Made by a program: the position numbers and the translations under genes
Assembly: GCF_004000785.1 (NCBI RefSeq)
Contig: NZ_BILX01000027.1
Coordinates: 20,324-84,323 of the forward strand
Origin: Paenibacillus ehimensis NBRC 15659
GTDB lineage: Bacteria > Bacillota > Bacilli > Paenibacillales > NBRC-103111
DNA length: 64,000 bases
Direction: 5' to 3'
The notes under the pieces: model-generated
Database searches by the model: none
Told to the model about the DNA's origin: nothing
What the model saw: only the letters and a program-made list of their open reading frames with translations
Shown here: piece by piece, positions 8,086-16,005 of the stretch
How positions within the stretch are numbered: the stretch's first letter is position 1
How the letters are laid out: each line of letters starts with the position of its first letter

Positions 8086-9060
8086 ATGAACAAACCGATT
8101 CCGTTACATAAACACGGATTTCCCGCCAGCCGGCTCGTGCTCGGCTGCATGGGGCTTGGCGGAAGCTGGGACCGGGAGCCGTACACGGCGGAGCATGTCA
8201 AGCAGGCGCATGAGGCGGTCGAGGCGGCGCTTTCCGCGGGCATCAATATGTTCGATCACGCCAATATTTACACCAAGGGCAAGGCCGAGCAAGTGTTCGG
8301 CCAAGTATTGAAGGAGCGTCCCGACCTGCGGGAGCGGATTATTATTCAATCCAAATGCGGCATCCGTTTCGAGGAAGCGGGGGTTCCGGGGCGGTACGAT
8401 TTCTCGAAGGAGCATATTGAAGCGAGTGTCGACGGAATTTTAAGCCGGCTCGGCATCGAGACGCTGGATATTTTGCTGCTGCACCGCCCCGATCCGCTGA
8501 TGGAGCCGGAAGAGGTGGCGGAAGCGTTCCAGCGGCTGCACGAGGCGGGGAAAGTGAGAGCGTTCGGCGTCTCGAACATGAGCGCGGCGCAAATCCGCTT
8601 CCTGCAGTCCGCAATCCGGCAGCCGCTGATCGCGAATCAGCTGGAAATGAGCCTGCTTAAGCTGGACTGGCTGGATGCAGGCGTGCATTTGAACCAGCCG
8701 CAGGGCACCGGCGTCTCGTTCCCGGAAGGGACGATGGAATATTGCCGGATGGAGCATATCCAGATCCAGGCATGGAGCCCGCTCGCGCGAGGCTTGTTCA
8801 CGGGCGGCGACTTGTCGGGACAGCCGGAGTCCGTCCGGGCTGCCGCGGGCTTGGTCAGCCGTATGGCCGAGCAGAAGGACGTATCGCCCGAAGCGATCGT
8901 GCTGGCGTTTCTGCTTCGCCATCCCGCAGGGATCCAGCCGGTGATCGGCACGGTGCGTCCCGAGCGCATCCGGGCTTGCGGCGAAGCGGAGCGGGTGACA
9001 CTTACGCGGGAAGAGTGGTACTCGCTCTACGTCGCTTCCCGGGGGCGCACCATGCCTTAA
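8086..9060 (+). CDS. Aldo/keto reductase (YdhF-like)
   Basis: A 324-residue TIM-barrel oxidoreductase. The AKR catalytic tetrad is visible: Asp57 and Tyr62 in FDHANIYTKG, Lys90 in IIIQSKCGI and His133 in LLLHRPDP. The NADPH-binding end has PVIGTVRPERI. It reduces an aldehyde or ketone with NADPH; overall it resembles E. coli YdhF, whose natural substrate is not settled. ATG 8086 follows GCAGAGGAG. It has its own promoter and appears to be a single-gene unit. Confidence 0.9.
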   Translation: MNKPIPLHKHGFPASRLVLGCMGLGGSWDREPYTAEHVKQAHEAVEAALSAGINMFDHANIYTKGKAEQVFGQVLKERPDLRERIIIQSKCGIRFEEAGVPGRYDFSKEHIEASVDGILSRLGIETLDILLLHRPDPLMEPEEVAEAFQRLHEAGKVRAFGVSNMSAAQIRFLQSAIRQPLIANQLEMSLLKLDWLDAGVHLNQPQGTGVSFPEGTMEYCRMEHIQIQAWSPLARGLFTGGDLSGQPESVRAAAGLVSRMAEQKDVSPEAIVLAFLLRHPAGIQPVIGTVRPERIRACGEAERVTLTREEWYSLYVASRGRTMP

Positions 9061-9144
9061 CGGGCGGTCCGCCTTCCGGCGAAAACAATTATAATCGAAC
9101 GCTCCCTTGAGAGACGACCCGTTCCGTGTTAGGTTAAATTCAAC

Positions 9145-9183
9145 ATGAATGAGAGGGTGACCTTTAAGCCGATGATTTATTAA
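9145..9183 (+). CDS. Candidate 12-residue leader peptide of the ABC-F attenuator
   Basis: A short frame, MNERVTFKPMIY followed by TAA, starts at 9145 with a weak AGG-type site ten bases upstream. Its stop codon overlaps the first arm of the inverted-repeat array at 9182-9344. A ribosome stalled here would cover that arm, as in erm-type leaders. A nested MIY frame from 9172 follows GAGAGGGTGA and could be the real leader. No homologous leader is recalled; the call rests on position and on the RNA pairing. Confidence 0.4.
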   Translation: MNERVTFKPMIY

Positions 9184-9344
9184 TCCTATTTCCAAGAAAA
9201 CTTTCGTGAAATGATAACGAATCTTTTTCTGGATAGGATTGGTCTAGGCTTTTATGGTGACTCAAGGATCGGTCATGCCCTTGCAACCGGGCGTGTCTTG
9301 TTTTTTGTCGCTCTTTGCCTCCTGTCCAGAATAGGGATAGGAGG
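9182..9344 (+). promoter_or_regulatory. erm-like four-arm attenuator sequestering the ABC-F ribosome binding site
   Basis: Four arms can pair in two exclusive ways. Arm 1 AATCCTAT (9182-9189) matches arm 2 ATAGGATT (9233-9240). Arm 3 CCTCCTGTCC (9318-9327) matches arm 4 GGATAGGAGG (9335-9344) with one G-U pair and buries the ribosome binding site AGGAGG. Arm 2 can instead pair with arm 3 (9231-9238 with 9320-9327), which frees arm 4. The order leader peptide, 1:2, 3:4 is that of ermC-type translational attenuation. The expected trigger is ribosome stalling by an antibiotic. Confidence 0.6.
9272..9306 (+). terminator. Terminator-like hairpin inside the ABC-F leader
   Basis: GTCATGCCC (9272-9280) pairs with GGGCGTGTC (9289-9297), with one T-T mismatch and one wobble, followed by TTGTTTTTT. 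It could end transcription early, adding a transcriptional layer to the leader. Confidence 0.5.
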
Positions 9345-9352
9345 TTTTTTGT

Positions 9353-10945
9353 ATGATACGATTGGAAGCACTTCAACTGGAGAAAAGCATCGGAGACCGT
9401 CTGCTGTTTGCTGTCGAGCAGCTTCGGGTAGCGGAGCGGGACCGGATCGGAATCGTGGGAAGGAATGGAGCGGGGAAGACGATCTTGCTCCAGACGCTCG
9501 CAGGAAGGGCGGAAGCGGATCGAGGCACGGTATCGGTATGCGGCAAGGTGGGATATATTCCTCAGCTGCAGGAGGACGATGCCGGGAAAAGCGGCGGTGA
9601 ATTGACGCGCCGGTCCATTGAAGAGGCGCTGGCCGGAAAGCCGGACCTGCTGCTTGCCGATGAACCCACAACCAACCTGGATGTGGAGCATATCGCTTGG
9701 CTGGAGCGCGCCTTTGCCGATTTTCCGGGCGCTATCGTCGTCATTTCGCACGACCGTTCGTTTCTGGACCGGATCTGCGCCCAAATCTGGGAGCTGGAGG
9801 CGCGGCGGATTACGGTCTTCAAGGGCAATTACAGCGACTATGACGCGCAGAAGCAGCTCGCCAAGCGTCAGCTGCAAGAGAAGTACGAGGAGTACGTTGC
9901 CAAGAAGCAGGAGCTGGAGCGGGCCATCGCCTTGAAGAAGCAAAAGGCGGTTCACATGATCAAGCCGCCCTCGCGCATGGGAACCTCCGAATCCAGATTG
10001 TGGAAGATGCAAAAAGGGACCAAGCAAAAAGGGATGCATCAATCGATTAAGGCGATCGAAACCCGGATCGATAAGCTGGAGCGGGTGGAGAAGCCCAGAG
10101 AGCTGCCCCAGGTCAAAATGGACATTCCGGACGCGCTTGCTTTCCGCAGCCGCGCGGTGCTCCGTGTGGAGCGGCTGTCCGCTTCGGCCGGTCAGCGGAC
10201 GTTATGGAAGGAGGCTTCATTCCGCTTGAAGGGCGGAGAGAAGGCCGCGTTGATCGGCCCGAACGGCAGCGGCAAAACGACCTTGATCCGCAAAATCATC
10301 CGTGCCGAGGAAGGCGTGCACCTCATGCCGGGGCTGCGAATCGGCTACTTCAGTCAAAATCTGGACATTCTCCGCCCGGAAAAGTCCATTCTGGATAACG
10401 TCAAAGAAACGTCCGACCATTCCGAGCAGCTGGTCCGCAGCGTGCTTGCCCGGCTGCTGTTCCGTCAGGAAGACATCTACAAACGCGTTGACGTCCTGAG
10501 CGGAGGAGAGCGGGTCAAGGTCGCGTTTGCCAAAGTGTTTTGCAGTCCGATCCATATGCTCGTCATGGACGAGCCGACGAACTTTTTGGATATCGACTCG
10601 ATTGAAGCGCTTGAGCAGCTGCTTGCGGCCTATCCGGGAACCGTCTTGTTCGTTTCGCACGACCGCCGGTTTGTGCGCCGGATTGCAGGCAAAATCATCG
10701 AAATCCGGAATGAAACGGTTGTCACGTTCGACGGGACGTATGACGAATACGAGGAGCGCCGGCGGCGGCGGGAGACGGATTCGCAGAGCCGGGATGTCGC
10801 GGAAGAAGAGCTGCTGCGGATCAATATGCGGCTGACGGAGCTGATCGGACGATTAAGCGTCCCCGTCTCGAATGCGGATAAAGCGAAGCTGGAAGAGGAG
10901 TACGAACGTTTGCTGCGCAGGCGGAAAGAGCTGAATAACCGCTGA
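9353..10945 (+). CDS. ABC-F ribosome-protection ATPase (Vga/VmlR-type)
   Basis: A 530-residue soluble protein with two ABC domains and no membrane segments. Domain 1 has Walker A GRNGAGKT (36-43), signature SGGELTR and Walker B LLLADEP. Between the domains is a charged helical linker containing HMIKPPSRMGTSESRLWKMQ. Domain 2 has GPNGSGKT, LSGGERVKV and LVMDEP. This is the antibiotic-resistance ABC-F layout (Vga, Lsa, VmlR), whose linker reaches the ribosomal peptidyl-transferase centre and expels drugs such as lincosamides, streptogramin A or pleuromutilins. The drug class here cannot be told from the sequence. The structured leader upstream supports drug-inducible expression. Confidence 0.88.
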   Translation: MIRLEALQLEKSIGDRLLFAVEQLRVAERDRIGIVGRNGAGKTILLQTLAGRAEADRGTVSVCGKVGYIPQLQEDDAGKSGGELTRRSIEEALAGKPDLLLADEPTTNLDVEHIAWLERAFADFPGAIVVISHDRSFLDRICAQIWELEARRITVFKGNYSDYDAQKQLAKRQLQEKYEEYVAKKQELERAIALKKQKAVHMIKPPSRMGTSESRLWKMQKGTKQKGMHQSIKAIETRIDKLERVEKPRELPQVKMDIPDALAFRSRAVLRVERLSASAGQRTLWKEASFRLKGGEKAALIGPNGSGKTTLIRKIIRAEEGVHLMPGLRIGYFSQNLDILRPEKSILDNVKETSDHSEQLVRSVLARLLFRQEDIYKRVDVLSGGERVKVAFAKVFCSPIHMLVMDEPTNFLDIDSIEALEQLLAAYPGTVLFVSHDRRFVRRIAGKIIEIRNETVVTFDGTYDEYEERRRRRETDSQSRDVAEEELLRINMRLTELIGRLSVPVSNADKAKLEEEYERLLRRRKELNNR

Positions 10946-10947
10946 AC

Positions 10948-11003
10948 CTGCGCAAAAACGGCCCAAGGCGAAAAATGCCGCCTTCGGGCCGTTTTTTGCG
11001 CAG
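10948..11003. terminator. Bidirectional terminator between ABC-F gene and fatty acid hydroxylase gene
   Basis: A long stem begins CTGCGCAAAAACGGCCC (from 10948) and returns as GGGCCGTTTTTTGCGCAG (to 11003). It has A and T runs on both sides, so it can end the plus-strand ABC-F gene and the converging minus-strand gene. Confidence 0.85.
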
Positions 11004-11026
11004 CCAAGCTGCAATGCTAGTTTCGT

Positions 11027-11626
11027 TCACATGCTCTCCGTGCTGCTGCCGGGAGATCGCTTCGCCGCTTTGGCATCAGGCGCCACTTTGTTCGTTCCCA
11101 TGACAACGTCCATGACTGGGTTGGACACGCCGTACCATGCGTGCTCGTCCAAGTAATGATGCAGCAAATGCTTCTTTTTCAGCCATTTGCCCCATGGAGT
11201 AAGAGGCACGATAGGGCGGTGGGAAACAAAGTGCTTCCATTGGTAGTACATCTGGCAAATGACCGTCCCGAACACAACCGACACAGCCAGATGAAGCTCT
11301 CCCGTCAGTGCCCAGAAAAGCAGCAGCAGCAAGGGATAGGTGACGACCTCGTACCAGACGGAACCGAACAAATACCGGTCGTCGTTCGGATGCTGATGAT
11401 GCGCCACATGCCCTTCATAGGCGCTCGGAAGCAGCCTGGGAAATTCATGCATGATATACCGGTGCACGACGTATTCGATGAGTCCGAACAGCACGATTCC
11501 GCCCGCAATGGCAAGCCAGGTCAGCGAAGAACCGTAAGTTATGACGACCCCCGCTCCACTAAGCACAATCAGGATCATCAGGAAAACGATCAGCCGGAAT
11601 TGCAAAAACTCAAGTACGTACTTCAT
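11027..11626 (-). CDS. Fatty acid hydroxylase superfamily membrane protein
   Basis: A 199-residue membrane protein with about four hydrophobic segments and the His clusters of the di-iron fatty acid hydroxylase/sterol desaturase superfamily: HRYIMH, HVAHHQHP, HFVSHRP and HLLHH. Members insert oxygen into lipid or sterol chains at a di-iron site. The substrate is not evident; a carotenoid or fatty acid is plausible. The start follows GGTGAGGTG. Two inverted repeats lie in its upstream region (11654-11707). It converges on the ABC-F gene with a shared terminator. Confidence 0.85.
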   Translation of the reverse strand: MKYVLEFLQFRLIVFLMILIVLSGAGVVITYGSSLTWLAIAGGIVLFGLIEYVVHRYIMHEFPRLLPSAYEGHVAHHQHPNDDRYLFGSVWYEVVTYPLLLLLFWALTGELHLAVSVVFGTVICQMYYQWKHFVSHRPIVPLTPWGKWLKKKHLLHHYLDEHAWYGVSNPVMDVVMGTNKVAPDAKAAKRSPGSSTESM

Positions 11627-11653
11627 GATTTATACACCTCACCCGTCGCAAGC

Positions 11654-11707
11654 GCCTTTCATCATCGGAAACGCATGAAAGGCATCTCTTTGTAATATAT
11701 ATACAAA
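11654..11707 (-). promoter_or_regulatory. Two inverted repeats upstream of the fatty acid hydroxylase gene
   Basis: GCCTTTCAT (11654-11662) and ATGAAAGGC (11675-11683) form a perfect 9-bp inverted repeat with a 12-base loop. Further out TTTGTA (11689-11694) and TACAAA (11702-11707) flank an AT-rich centre that could be the -10 region. The second looks like a repressor operator, the first like an RNA hairpin or a second operator. The binding protein is unknown. Confidence 0.4.
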
Positions 11708-11787
11708 CCTTTAGACGGTCCCGGACGGAGAAGCCCTTCAAATCTAGTGCAAATTCATAGAAAAAAGGGGAGAGGCTGTATGCTCGA

Positions 11788-12408
11788 TCAAACCGGAGAG
11801 GGGATGGAGAAAGGGTAGAGATGGCCGTTCAGGCAAAAGGAGGTTTTCCCGGTCTCCTCGGATACGACGATGATTAAGGCATCGGTCCGCTCCGACAGTC
11901 CGATGGCGGCACGGTGACGGGTTCCCAGCTTTTGATTGGGGAAGGTTCGTTCGGTCAGAGGAAGAATGTTGGCTGCGGAGACGATCTGATCGGAGCGAAT
12001 GAACACGGCACCGTCATGCAGCGGGCTGCCTGGAACGAAGATGGACTCCAGCAAGGAGCTGGTAATTTCCGCGGACAGGAGGATGCCGGGGGTGATCCAG
12101 GAATCGATGCTGTCTTCCCGCTGGATGACGATGAGGGCGCCTTGACGCTTAAGACTCAGGTGGTTCACCGAACGGGAAATCTCTTTATACTTGCTCGTAT
12201 AAGGCGAAAGAAAACAATTCAAATAATAGGTCGAAGCAAGCGCCCCCGTCACGGAGAACCGCTTGGAAATGTGCTCGATCTCGTTCAGCAGGCACGTGTT
12301 GACCTCGTCCAGACTGGAGACGACTTGTCCGATGCTGTGAAGGATATCGGTTAATTGCTCCTTGAGCTCCTTTTTTAAAGGAGAAACGTCACAGTCCAAA
12401 TGCTCCAT
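11788..12408 (-). CDS. cdaS: Diadenylate cyclase CdaS
   Basis: A 206-residue protein that makes cyclic di-AMP from two ATP. The DAC domain shows GALIVIQRED, the catalytic LHDGAVFI (DGA motif) and GTRHRAAIGLSE (RHR motif). In front are about 60 residues of helices (LKEQLTDILHSIGQVVSSL), the autoinhibitory N-terminal part typical of the sporulation-specific CdaS. Length matches B. subtilis CdaS (about 207). There is no membrane domain as in CdaA and no DNA-binding domain as in DisA. In Bacillus it is made in the forespore under sigma-G; only a weak GCATA-type -35 is seen upstream here. It supports a spore-forming host. Confidence 0.92.
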   Translation of the reverse strand: MEHLDCDVSPLKKELKEQLTDILHSIGQVVSSLDEVNTCLLNEIEHISKRFSVTGALASTYYLNCFLSPYTSKYKEISRSVNHLSLKRQGALIVIQREDSIDSWITPGILLSAEITSSLLESIFVPGSPLHDGAVFIRSDQIVSAANILPLTERTFPNQKLGTRHRAAIGLSERTDALIIVVSEETGKTSFCLNGHLYPFSIPSPV

Positions 12409-12503
12409 CGGTGATTACCATCCTTTCCATGGCTTAGCTTAACCGATCCAAAAAGCGATTATGCGAGTTTGAACTTGCGTAGGGGGGATGGGGAGGGATA
12501 TCG

Positions 12504-12548
12504 AAAAAAGCAGCCCCGAAGTCATCCGGGAATGACTTGCGGGACTGC
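12504..12548 (-). terminator. Terminator of the MerR/TipAS gene
   Basis: On the minus strand GCAGTCCCGCAAGTCA and TGACTTCGGGGCTGC form a long stem followed by six T. It lies nine bases after the stop of the MerR gene. Confidence 0.8.
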
Positions 12549-12556
12549 CCATCGTA

Positions 12557-13297
12557 TTATTTTCGGTTGGTATCCGCATAAACGGCCATCGCATCGCGCA
12601 TAAATTTCGCCAGGCCGTCGCCGAAACGATCGATGTTTTTGGTAAATCGCTCGTCATCCACATACATTTGACCCAAGCCTTTGAAGGCTTCGAGCGAGTA
12701 AGTGCCCATTTGGTTCAATAGATCATACCATTCTTTAATGGCCGCTTGGGCCTCAGCAGAATCAGGCGAGCCGCTGCGAAGTCCGGCAAGCTTTGTGTAG
12801 AGGGCATTCATGGTGTTGGCCATCGCTTCCTGCTCGTCTTTGGACATGGAGCCGACTTTGGCGTTGGCCTTGTCGACCGCTTCATCGCCCCAGCGTTCGC
12901 GGGCTTCTTGTTCATAAGGATTACGGCTAAAGTCAAAGCCTTCGAATTTTTCTTTTGTCGTCATTTCAATTTCTCCTTTCGCGTGACGAATCGTTTTATC
13001 GATCGTCGCGATCATTTTTTCGAGCCGGCTGCGTTTTTCGAGCAGCATGCTCCGGTGCAGCTCCAGCGCTTCCAGACGGTTAAAGGAAGGGCTGTGAACA
13101 ATTTCTTTGATTTTCGTCAAGGGGAAGTCCAGTTCTTTGAAAAATAAGATCTGCTGCAGCATTTCGAGATTTTCGTCGGAGTATAAGCGATACCCGGCTT
13201 CCGTCGTCCCGTCCGGGGTCAACAGCCCGATCGCATCGTAATGATGAAGTGTGCGCACACTGATGCCGACTAAATCCGCAACCTCTTTTACCTTCAC
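12557..13297 (-). CDS. MerR family regulator with TipAS drug-binding domain
   Basis: A 246-residue regulator. The N-terminal MerR helix-turn-helix is VKEVADLVGISVRTLHHYD, with wing residues GYRLYSDENLE, then a dimerisation coiled coil (residues about 75-110). The C-terminal half (RNPYEQEARERWGD to the end) is a TipAS-type helical domain that binds thiopeptides and other drugs. Such proteins (TipA, Mta, SkgA) activate transcription by untwisting promoters with long spacers. Its own promoter has a 19-bp spacer (13328-13358), so autoactivation is likely. No efflux gene lies beside it; the nearest pumps are more than 5 kb away. Confidence 0.92.
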   Translation of the reverse strand: MKVKEVADLVGISVRTLHHYDAIGLLTPDGTTEAGYRLYSDENLEMLQQILFFKELDFPLTKIKEIVHSPSFNRLEALELHRSMLLEKRSRLEKMIATIDKTIRHAKGEIEMTTKEKFEGFDFSRNPYEQEARERWGDEAVDKANAKVGSMSKDEQEAMANTMNALYTKLAGLRSGSPDSAEAQAAIKEWYDLLNQMGTYSLEAFKGLGQMYVDDERFTKNIDRFGDGLAKFMRDAMAVYADTNRK

Positions 13298-13327
13298 TGG
13301 AATCGTCGCGACCTCCTTCCAAGAATC

Positions 13328-13358
13328 ACTATAGAGTATAACGTAACGTTAGAGTCAA
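13328..13358 (-). promoter_or_regulatory. MerR-type promoter with 19-bp spacer
   Basis: TTGACT (13353-13358) and TATAGT (13328-13333) are separated by 19 bp. The spacer contains the palindrome AACGTAACGTT (13340-13350). A long spacer with a central dyad is the hallmark of MerR-family operators. Confidence 0.75.
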
Positions 13359-13383
13359 CAACAAAAATGATATTCTAAAAAAC

Positions 13384-13414
13384 AAAAAACACTTCCGATG
13401 GGAGAAGTGTTTTT
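13384..13414 (-). terminator. Terminator of the Pmp3-type gene
   Basis: AACACTTC and GAAGTGTT form an 8-bp stem with A and T runs on both sides, 26 bp after the stop of the minus-strand small gene. Confidence 0.65.
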
Positions 13415-13439
13415 ACGGCGACCCGCTTCCTATACAAAA

Positions 13440-13628
13440 TTACCGGTGCATATTCCGGGCCATTCTTTCCATCCGTTGGTCCTGCTTGCGTTCGTGGACG
13501 ACCAGACAAGCATGAATGGCGCCAGGCAGCCAGAAGAAGAGCGTCAGAATGAAATTGAGAAGAGCCTGTATCGGTTTTCCGCAAAATAAAACGGCGACAG
13601 GAGGGAGCAGTATAGCGAGAAGATACAT
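13440..13628 (-). CDS. YqaE/Pmp3 family small membrane protein
   Basis: A 62-residue hydrophobic peptide with two membrane segments. It shows the Pmp3 pattern: LAILLPPVAVLF, then LLNFILTLFFWLPGAIHA and a short charged tail. The family (UPF0057, stress-induced Pmp3/YqaE) affects membrane potential and salt tolerance in yeast and plants; its bacterial role is poorly known. AAAGGAGG precedes the ATG. It is transcribed away from the PTS regulator. Confidence 0.88.
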   Translation of the reverse strand: MYLLAILLPPVAVLFCGKPIQALLNFILTLFFWLPGAIHACLVVHERKQDQRMERMARNMHR

Positions 13629-13701
13629 TTCGAAAAGCCTCCTTTGAGGTTCGTTATTGTTCTATACGAAATGAGGGTTAAAAAGTTTCCGGAAAGCGAC
13701 A

Positions 13702-13769
13702 GTGCAATTTTTGCACGGTACGAACGACAATAGTTGTTCTGTTTTTGGCGCGAAGGCCGATTGTATAAT
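13702..13769 (+). promoter_or_regulatory. Inverted repeat and -10 box upstream of the PTS regulator
   Basis: GTGCAA-TTT-TTGCAC (13702-13716) is a perfect palindrome, followed by TATAAT (13764-13769) without a convincing -35. The weak -35 would suit activator-dependent transcription. Which protein binds the palindrome is unknown. Confidence 0.35.
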
Positions 13770-13853
13770 AAGGGCGTCAGATAACATACTAGATTTGAAA
13801 GATAGACTGACGGAAGGGGGGGATGGGCGATTCTGGACCAAAGGCGCGCCGGC

Positions 13854-15974
13854 ATGCTCGCCATGCTGCAGGAAACCGGAGATTACGTGTCCGTCCGCGA
13901 AATCATGAACAAATTCGATATCTCCAAGCGGACGGTCTACTACGATCTTCAAGCCGTCAACGAGTGGCTCTCGGACCACGGACTCGCCCCCGTCGAATAT
14001 GTTCGGGGCCGGGGATATCTGCTGCCGGAGGAAAGCCGCTCCCGTATCCCTTCCATGGCGCATGAAGTCAAGAAGGACGACTATTACTTGTCCCCGCGGG
14101 AACGAAAAGCCTGGGTAGCGATTCAATTGCTCACCCGCAGGGAACCGTTGTTCATGCAGGACATCACGGACTTTTTATTGGTGAGCCGCGGAACCGGCCT
14201 GAATGAGCTGAAGCAGGTGAAGAAAGAGCTTGCCGCTCTTCAGCTTGAGGTCTTGTTCGATAAAAAGAACGGCTACAGCGTCGAAGGGAAAGAGACCGAC
14301 CAGCGCAAGGCGCTATCGTACTTTATGTCCCAAGTGCTCCATCACGTCAGCTGGAAAAGCTTCGTTTCGCAGTTTCAAGGACTGGTCAATGCCAACGTGG
14401 TTCACCGCAAGCTCCCGTTCTTCCAAGAGGAACAGCTCGCGGAAGTGTACGGGCTCGTCACGCGCTGCGAGAAAACGCTCGGGCTGGAATTCACCGACGA
14501 TATGGTGTTTAGTCTGACCACAAGATTGCTCGTTTACGCGAACCGGCTCCAGCAGGGACATAGCATTACACTCGATGCCGACGAGAAAGAGGCATTGAAG
14601 CAAACGCCGGAATACGCGGGGGCCATCCAATTGGCAGGCGAGCTCGGGCGCATGTTCGATCTCGAATTTCCGGAGGACGAGGTATGCTACTTGACTCTCC
14701 AGCTGTTGGGCGCGCGGGTGAACCGGTCGAACGGCAGGAAGGCGTTGGGCGATCCCGGCAAGGATGCCGACGCCGACGAAACGATCCTGCTATTAAAGCG
14801 GTTGATTCGGCAGATGATCGATTTGTTCGAGCGGCATGCGTGCATTTTCTTTCAAAACCGCGACGAGCTGGAGCAGCGGCTGCTGATTCATTTGAAGCCG
14901 GCCTATTACCGGATCAAATTCGGACTGGAGATCGACAATCCGCTCGCGGAAGCGATGAAATCGAAATATGGGGAAATATTCGAGATTTCCAGAAAATGCG
15001 TCAAACCGCTGGAAGAGCATCTGGGCAAGCCGGTCGATGACAATGAGGTCGCTTACCTGGCGATGCACTTCGGAGGCTGGATGCGCCGGGAAAACGCGAT
15101 GCCGGTCCGGCGGAAAAAGGCGGCGATCGTATGCGTCAACGGCATTTCCGCCGCGCGCATGCTGAGAATCCAGCTGGAGCAGCTGTTCCCGGCGTTGGAT
15201 ATCGAAGCGGTCCTGTCGCTGCGGGACTACGAATCGTTTCCGGCGGAATCGGTGGATCTGCTGTTCTCGACCGTTCATCTGCAGGACAGCCCGGCGCCGG
15301 TATTTACGGTGCATCCCATTCTATCGGATGCGGATAAAGCACACCTGCTTCATCAGGTGAACCGGGTGTCGGGACAGATGGATGCGCCGCAGGGCCGCTC
15401 CGCGCAGGCGATTCTGGAGATGGTCCGGAAGTACGCCCGGATCTCGGACGAACAAGGGCTGCTGCGGGAGCTCCAGCGCTACTTGTCCGCAGGACGCTCC
15501 CCGGGGGCGGAGGAAGAGAAGCCCTCGCTCGCCGGCCTGCTGCCGCCGGAGCATGTGGTGCTGCGGAACGGAGCGGCCGATTGGAAGGACGCGATCGGGC
15601 TGGCGGCGGAGCCGCTGCTCCGCAACGGCTTCGTCGAACAGCGGTACGTGAAAGCGATGATCGCCAAAGTTGACAGCTACGGACCGTATATCGTCGTCAG
15701 CCCGGGGGTGGCTATCGCTCACGCCAAGCCGGAGGAGGGCGTCCGGCGGCTGGGCATGAGCCTGCTGAAGCTGGGGCAGGCCGTCCCGTTCGGTCCGGAG
15801 GCCCGGCATCAGATCCGGCTCGTGCTGGTGCTGGCCAGCGCGGACGGCGAATCGCATTTGCGGGCGCTTTCGCAGCTGACGGTACTGCTGCGCGAGGAGA
15901 AAGTGAAGGAAAGCCTTCTCGAGGCACAGACCGCCGAACAGCTTGCCGGACTCATCCGGCAGCATACGTCATAG
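13854..15974 (+). CDS. PRD-containing PTS transcription regulator (MtlR/LicR-type)
   Basis: A 706-residue activator or antiterminator. Order: HTH (YVSVREIMNKFDISKRTVYYDL), a second HTH region, two PTS regulation domains (about 190-410), an EIIB-like domain (AAIVCVNGISAARML) and a C-terminal EIIA domain with the phospho-His loop VSPGVAIAHAKPEEG. Phosphorylation by HPr and EIIB tells it whether substrate is present. The ATG at 13854 has only a weak site and falls inside the usual N-terminal helix. The same frame reads ILDQRRAG upstream, with ATT at 13830 and CTG at 13833 behind GGAAGGGGGGGA, so a non-standard start is possible. It heads the PTS operon. Confidence 0.9.
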   Translation: MLAMLQETGDYVSVREIMNKFDISKRTVYYDLQAVNEWLSDHGLAPVEYVRGRGYLLPEESRSRIPSMAHEVKKDDYYLSPRERKAWVAIQLLTRREPLFMQDITDFLLVSRGTGLNELKQVKKELAALQLEVLFDKKNGYSVEGKETDQRKALSYFMSQVLHHVSWKSFVSQFQGLVNANVVHRKLPFFQEEQLAEVYGLVTRCEKTLGLEFTDDMVFSLTTRLLVYANRLQQGHSITLDADEKEALKQTPEYAGAIQLAGELGRMFDLEFPEDEVCYLTLQLLGARVNRSNGRKALGDPGKDADADETILLLKRLIRQMIDLFERHACIFFQNRDELEQRLLIHLKPAYYRIKFGLEIDNPLAEAMKSKYGEIFEISRKCVKPLEEHLGKPVDDNEVAYLAMHFGGWMRRENAMPVRRKKAAIVCVNGISAARMLRIQLEQLFPALDIEAVLSLRDYESFPAESVDLLFSTVHLQDSPAPVFTVHPILSDADKAHLLHQVNRVSGQMDAPQGRSAQAILEMVRKYARISDEQGLLRELQRYLSAGRSPGAEEEKPSLAGLLPPEHVVLRNGAADWKDAIGLAAEPLLRNGFVEQRYVKAMIAKVDSYGPYIVVSPGVAIAHAKPEEGVRRLGMSLLKLGQAVPFGPEARHQIRLVLVLASADGESHLRALSQLTVLLREEKVKESLLEAQTAEQLAGLIRQHTS

Positions 15975-16005
15975 CAAGGAATCGTACCAAGGAGGAGAGA
16001 AACGG

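Noticed and set aside
9211..9600. 129-codon plus-strand frame starting in the ABC-F leader
   Set aside because: It overlaps the attenuator and the start of the ABC-F gene out of frame and has no ribosome binding site, so the RNA-structure reading was preferred. Its first codons could still be a second leader.
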